From contig JAKIYU010000064.1 in the NCBI GenBank assembly GCA_022708385.1, positions 1 through 10,698 on the forward strand: 10,698 nt of DNA, given 5' to 3'. The notes under the pieces are model-generated. The model was not told the DNA's origin, did no database searches, and was given only the letters and a program-made list of their open reading frames with translations. A program made the position numbers and the translations under genes. Shown piece by piece: positions 6,905 through 10,698 of this stretch (the first letter of the stretch is position 1; each line of letters starts with the position of its first letter). This stretch comes from Bacteroidota bacterium. Its GTDB lineage: Bacteria; Bacteroidota; Bacteroidia; Bacteroidales; PXBB01.

Positions 6905-7156
6905 ATGAAAACATCTGTCGAGATTAGCATGTACCCGCTTTCGGAGGAATATGAAGGTTTGATACTTGATTTTATTTCACGTCTTAACAAACATAACGGC
7001 ATTACAACAATTACCAATGGCATGAGCACGCAGGTTTTTGACACATTCGATACGGTAATGGCGGCCATAACTACAGAAATAAAAGCTGATTTTAAAAAGG
7101 GCAAGACAATGATTTTTGTAATGAAATGTGTTAATGCCGATTTGAAAAATTATTAA
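6905..7156 (+). CDS. YkoF/DUF77-like small protein (thiamine/HMP-binding-like fold)
   Basis: This 83-residue cytosolic protein has no signal peptide. The pattern VEISMYPLSEEYEGLILDF (5-23), then GITTITNGMSTQVFDTFD (32-49), then a C-terminal strand MIFVMKCVN, matches the YkoF/MTH1187 (DUF77) ferredoxin-like fold. Some members bind thiamine or hydroxymethylpyrimidine and others have no known ligand. It is a single-domain form; Bacillus YkoF has two such domains. It lies 18 bp after the DUF4384 gene and 33 bp before the WD40-caspase gene, so co-transcription is likely. No thiamine transport or biosynthesis gene is adjacent, and ligand binding is therefore only a family-level suggestion. A cytosolic protein between two exported ones is odd, and its link to them may be accidental. 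Confidence 0.78.
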   Translation: MKTSVEISMYPLSEEYEGLILDFISRLNKHNGITTITNGMSTQVFDTFDTVMAAITTEIKADFKKGKTMIFVMKCVNADLKNY

Positions 7157-7189
7157 TTTTAAAAATATACTATCGAAAAACAGCATCCA

Positions 7190-10100
7190 ATGAAACAAAA
7201 GCACATCGCTATATATTTATTTCTCAGTCTTATAAACCTATTTTTCTTTATTAAATCTTTTGCACAAAACATCCCTGAATTAAAGGTAAACACCACCCAT
7301 GCCGAATCGGTTAATGCCGTAGCTTTCTCATCCAATGGCCAGTTTGCACTTTCGGGGAGCAACGATAAAACCATGAAGTTGTGGGAACCGGTATCGGGCA
7401 GGGAAATCCGCACTTTTACAGGTCATACTCAGGGGGTTACTTCGGTAGGTTTTGTTCCCGGTGGCAAACAGCTTGTAAGCGGCAGTTGGGATAAAACGCT
7501 GCGTTTGTGGGATATGGCCACAGGCAAGGAAATCAAAACCATTGACTATGGCAATGCCATCATGTCGGTACATGTGTCGCCCGATGGCAAACGGGTGGCT
7601 GCAGGAGGCAGTTCAGGGCTTATCCTTATATGGGATTTGGCCACAGCTAAAGAAATAATGCGGCTTGAAGGGCATACGGGTGTTGTAAACAAGATACTTT
7701 TTCATCCAGATAAAAAACATTTGTTATCGGCCGGCACCGATAATGAACTTAAATTATGGGATATCAGTCTTGGAAAGCCCGTAAGAACCTATAAAGGACA
7801 CACCAACCAGGTTACCGTATTTGATATATCGCCCGATGGCAAACTCATGCTTTCGGGAGGCATGGATAATACTGTTATTCTATGGGATATATTCTCAGGT
7901 AAACAGTTAAAAGTATTCAACAAATTTGGAAATAATATTGCCTCCGTAAAGTTTTCGCCTGATGGTAAAACATTTTTTACTTCTGCAAAATTTGAAGCCA
8001 TAAAACTTTGGGACGTTGCAACCGGATATGAATTAAGCGCCGAGCCTTATGTCGGTTTTTATGTACAGGATGCGGCCTTTGCTCCTGATGGCAAAACTAT
8101 TTTAACCGGCGATATTTACAGAAATGTAAAAATAAGAGCCGTGCCTTCTTTACGGGAACTTATCTGCTTAGGCGGACAACAAGGCAAATTGCAGGCTGTA
8201 AAAATTAACACGGATAATGTTTTCTTTTCAATGGATTCCATTTTGTACAGGATATCGCTTAAGGGTAACAGGAAATTGCATTCATACGCCTTGCACAAAG
8301 CTGCCATTTTAGATATAAGCCTTTCGGCAAATGGTTTGTACCTGCTCACAGCTTCAAAGGATAAAACGATAAAGCTCTGGGATATTAAAAACGAAAAAGT
8401 TATTCACACCTTTAGTGGTCATGATGCCCCCATTACCCTGGTGCGCTTTTCGCCCGACGGAAAACAATTTGTTTCTGCCGGGTTCGACAAGAAGATACTA
8501 TTGTGGCATGTGGACTCTGTGAAGGAAATCAGGAGCTTTTTTAAACCTGAAAATATCACACCCGACAACCCCATGAACACCAAGGGCACTATTCATGATG
8601 TGCAGTTTTCATCGGACGGAAAGTATCTGGTATCGGCCAGTATGGAAAGTTCAAAAAAATACGTAAATATATGGGAAATTGCCACCGGAAAAAACACAGG
8701 TACGTTTAAAGGCCATGAATTTATGACACGTGCCGCCTGCTTTGTGCCCGGCAATAAAAAAGTCATTTCAGGGGGAAACGATAAAAAATTGATACTCTGG
8801 GACATAAACACCTCAAAAGAAGAAAAGGTTTTCGCCGGACATTCAGGCTATATCAATGCTATAACCGTTTCTCCTGATGGAAAAAGTGTTATTTCGGCCA
8901 GCGAAGATAACACCATGATACTATGGAATTTATTTTCGGGAGACTCCATCCATGTATTTAAAGGACATCAGGGGGCTGTTGAGTCTGTACAATTCTTCAA
9001 TTCAGGTAAAATAATTATCTCCGAAAGCAAAGACAATACAATTAAAGTATGGAATAATGCAACAGGGACAGAATTGTGTACTTTTTTCAACATGGGGCCA
9101 ACCGACTGGACTGTAGTGACACCCGATGGAAAGTTCGACGGTACTGAAAGGGCGGTTAAAGATATATATTTTGTAAAAGGCACCGATATACTGCCTCTCG
9201 ATGCCTACTTTGAAAAAAACTACACGCCCGGCTTAATGGCAATGGTTTTGAATGGCTTCCTGGCCGAAAACATAAAAAATAATCTTTCAGGCATAAACAC
9301 GCCACCAACAGTTATCATTAAAACTATGCTTAAAGACAGTGTCGTCACTTCAGAACAGGTTACGCTTGAGATTGAAGTAACCGACAAAGGCGGTGGCATT
9401 GATGAAATACGCCTGTATCATAACGGAAAACTGGTAGAATGGTCGCAGCGCGGCTTTAAAGAGTGGACTCAAAAAGGCAATACGGTTACCCAAAAATTTA
9501 CCGTACCGGTTTTATTTGGCCCTAACGAATTTGTCGCCACAGCCTTTACAAAGGACAGGACAGAGGGTGTTTCACAACCTGTTAACATTATTTACAACAT
9601 GACCTTTCACAAGCCCTCTTTACACATTTTAGCCCTTGGTATCGACACCTATAAAAACAGCAAATACACCCTCAATTATGCTGTTGCCGATGCACAGGCA
9701 TTGGTAGATATCTTAAGTGCAAACACCAACAATCTCTTCGACACCGTGGAGGTGGTATTTATTAAAGACACAATGGCCATACGCGACAACATTATCCATG
9801 CTTTTACCGTTATGACCGAAAGAGTACAGCCTAACGATGTGTTTGTTTTTTACTATGCGGGGCATGGTGTGGTTAGTGAACCATTAAAAAACGAAACGCC
9901 GGAGTTTTTTTTAATACCCTACGATGTTACACAGATGTATGCCGAAAGAAATGCGCTTAAAAACAAAGCTATTTCGGCGTCCGAATTGAACAAATGGCTT
10001 ATTAACATTAAAGCCCGAAAACAACTGGTGGTTCTCGACGCCTGCCAGAGCGGGGCTGCTACCGATGCCCTGTCGTTGCGCGGTATGGCCGAAGAAAAAG

Positions 10101-10393
10101 CCATAGCACAGCTGGCTCGAAGCGCCGGAATTGTAGTACTTGCTGCCAGCAGTTCCAACCAGTATGCAGAAGAAATCAAAGAACTCGGCCATGGCGCTTT
10201 TACTTATGCACTTCTGGAGGGATTAAAAGGCAAAGCCGACAGCGGTGTAAAAGATTTTAAAATTACTGTTTTCGAATTAAAAGCCTGGCTCGATGACCGC
10301 GTTCCTGAACTCACTTCTAAGTACCGGAACAGCGCTCAATACCCATCGTCGTTCAGCAAAGGGCAGGACTTTCCATTAAAGGTCATTCATTAA
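7190..10393 (+). CDS. Exported WD40-repeat caspase-like peptidase (C14 family)
   Basis: This is a 1067-residue multidomain protein. Residues 1-25 form a signal peptide (cleavage SFA/Q26), placing it in the periplasm or at the surface. Residues 37-623 hold about 14 WD40 repeats, recognised by GH..., SPDG, SGS.DKT and final LWD motifs. Tryptophans sit at 65, 107, 148, 190, 232, 274, 397, 439, 495, 537, 579 and 621; repeats 7 and 8 (289-357) are degenerate. This fits two seven-bladed propellers. A DWTVVTPDGKFDGTE segment (639-653), often seen after WD40 arrays in such proteins, leads to an Ig-like region (705-800). The caspase-like domain covers about 809-1015, with the dyad His892 (YYAGHG) and Cys952 (DACQSG) both present. 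No C-terminal sorting domain is evident. It is the last gene of the cluster. Family knowledge suggests cleavage after basic or acidic residues; the target is unknown. Confidence 0.93.
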   Translation: MKQKHIAIYLFLSLINLFFFIKSFAQNIPELKVNTTHAESVNAVAFSSNGQFALSGSNDKTMKLWEPVSGREIRTFTGHTQGVTSVGFVPGGKQLVSGSWDKTLRLWDMATGKEIKTIDYGNAIMSVHVSPDGKRVAAGGSSGLILIWDLATAKEIMRLEGHTGVVNKILFHPDKKHLLSAGTDNELKLWDISLGKPVRTYKGHTNQVTVFDISPDGKLMLSGGMDNTVILWDIFSGKQLKVFNKFGNNIASVKFSPDGKTFFTSAKFEAIKLWDVATGYELSAEPYVGFYVQDAAFAPDGKTILTGDIYRNVKIRAVPSLRELICLGGQQGKLQAVKINTDNVFFSMDSILYRISLKGNRKLHSYALHKAAILDISLSANGLYLLTASKDKTIKLWDIKNEKVIHTFSGHDAPITLVRFSPDGKQFVSAGFDKKILLWHVDSVKEIRSFFKPENITPDNPMNTKGTIHDVQFSSDGKYLVSASMESSKKYVNIWEIATGKNTGTFKGHEFMTRAACFVPGNKKVISGGNDKKLILWDINTSKEEKVFAGHSGYINAITVSPDGKSVISASEDNTMILWNLFSGDSIHVFKGHQGAVESVQFFNSGKIIISESKDNTIKVWNNATGTELCTFFNMGPTDWTVVTPDGKFDGTERAVKDIYFVKGTDILPLDAYFEKNYTPGLMAMVLNGFLAENIKNNLSGINTPPTVIIKTMLKDSVVTSEQVTLEIEVTDKGGGIDEIRLYHNGKLVEWSQRGFKEWTQKGNTVTQKFTVPVLFGPNEFVATAFTKDRTEGVSQPVNIIYNMTFHKPSLHILALGIDTYKNSKYTLNYAVADAQALVDILSANTNNLFDTVEVVFIKDTMAIRDNIIHAFTVMTERVQPNDVFVFYYAGHGVVSEPLKNETPEFFLIPYDVTQMYAERNALKNKAISASELNKWLINIKARKQLVVLDACQSGAATDALSLRGMAEEKAIAQLARSAGIVVLAASSSNQYAEEIKELGHGAFTYALLEGLKGKADSGVKDFKITVFELKAWLDDRVPELTSKYRNSAQYPSSFSKGQDFPLKVIH

Positions 10394-10424
10394 CCTGTAA
10401 GTTATGGAAGTGATTAAAATGGCG

Positions 10425-10547
10425 TTATGTTTTTAACTGCCACTGACTGTCGTTTTCGGTTTCTCTGTATGCTGCCTCATCGCCATCCTCCATAAAATCT
10501 TTCCTGACTTGTACCTCTTTAAAACGTTCAATAATTTTCTTGCTCAA
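10425..10547 (-). CDS. Possible small hypothetical protein (40 residues)
   Basis: On the minus strand a TTG-initiated frame encodes a charged 40-residue peptide beginning SKKIIERFKEVQVRKDF after the start and ending DSQWQLKT. The composition is strongly protein-like (few stops, amphipathic start, acidic centre). It has no ATG except at residue 19 and no clear promoter or ribosome site. An in-frame TGA precedes it at 10569-10571. It is convergent with the WD40-caspase gene, 31 bp from its stop. It may be a true small gene or the tail of a lost one. I do not recognise a family. Confidence 0.35.
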   Translation of the reverse strand: MSKKIIERFKEVQVRKDFMEDGDEAAYRETENDSQWQLKT

Positions 10548-10626
10548 TATCAATATATTAGAATAAAATCAATCAGTTTTTACCGCACTAATGCAAGAGG
10601 GCTAATACAAATTATTTAAGTTATTT

Positions 10627-10655
10627 TTACTTTTTGTCTGCCACACAAAAAGTAA
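10627..10655. repeat. 11-bp stem hairpin at the start of a probable dispersed repeat
   Basis: TTACTTTTTGT and ACAAAAAGTAA are perfect inverted repeats around the 7-base loop CTGCCAC. The following bases (ACAAAAAGTAACAAAAAGGTCACCGTG) resemble a repeat I recall as common in Bacteroidota intergenic regions; that memory is not verified here. It continues to the right edge. The stem could also end transcription, but it lies more than 230 bases beyond the last gene. Confidence 0.55.
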
Positions 10656-10698
10656 CAAAAAGGTCACCGTGAAGAAAAATTTGCTGTATGTTACGCTC

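Noticed and set aside
7300..9060. Tandem DNA repeats or a CRISPR-like array in the large gene
   Set aside because: The periodic similarity is at protein level (WD40 repeats), with no identical DNA units or spacers.
9911..10192. Minus-strand frames of 86-93 codons
   Set aside because: They lie entirely antisense to the caspase domain, which has conserved catalytic motifs.

Overview
The window looks like chromosomal DNA from a member of the Bacteroidota. It is moderately AT-rich. Starts lack Shine-Dalgarno sequences, and upstream regions carry the Bacteroidota-type -7 element TAnnTTTG. Exported proteins have short signal peptides ending in A-Q (..LYAQ, ..SFAQ, ..SMAQ). Genus or species cannot be read from the sequence.

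Left part (56-2817, minus strand): a tight three-gene nucleotide-sugar operon. It encodes a WbpE/WlbC-type PLP aminotransferase, a WbpD/WlbB-type hexapeptide N-acetyltransferase, and a GalE-type UDP-glucose 4-epimerase. A well-formed promoter lies at 2866-2897. The first two genes would perform two consecutive steps towards a diacetylated glucuronic acid sugar for surface polysaccharide, and GalE would supply galactose-type precursors.

Middle part (2986-4084, plus strand): a divergent pair with overlapping genes, a PnuC-type transporter and a NadR-type ribosylnicotinamide kinase. Together they would import nicotinamide riboside and trap it as NMN for NAD synthesis.

Decayed stretch (about 4065-4991, minus strand): a one-cysteine peroxiredoxin with an intact signal peptide is interrupted by two in-frame stops at codons 37 and 45. 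Behind it is a short protein-like remnant with an apparent frameshift. Then comes a 274-bp candidate miniature mobile element (5155-5428) with perfect 17-bp terminal inverted repeats and internal fold-backs. It ends three bases before the first possible start codon of the next gene.

Right part (5432-10393, plus strand): a closely spaced three-gene cluster. It encodes an exported protein with two related alpha/beta modules and a DUF4384 domain, a small YkoF/DUF77-like protein, and a 1067-residue exported protein. The last has about 14 WD40 repeats (two seven-bladed propellers), an Ig-like linker and an intact His/Cys caspase-like domain. This cluster is the best candidate for an undescribed system: an envelope-located WD40 sensor coupled to a caspase-type protease, with DUF4384 encoded on a separate protein. 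The last 305 bases hold a possible 40-residue ORF on the minus strand and a strong 11-bp hairpin within what looks like a dispersed repeat running off the window.
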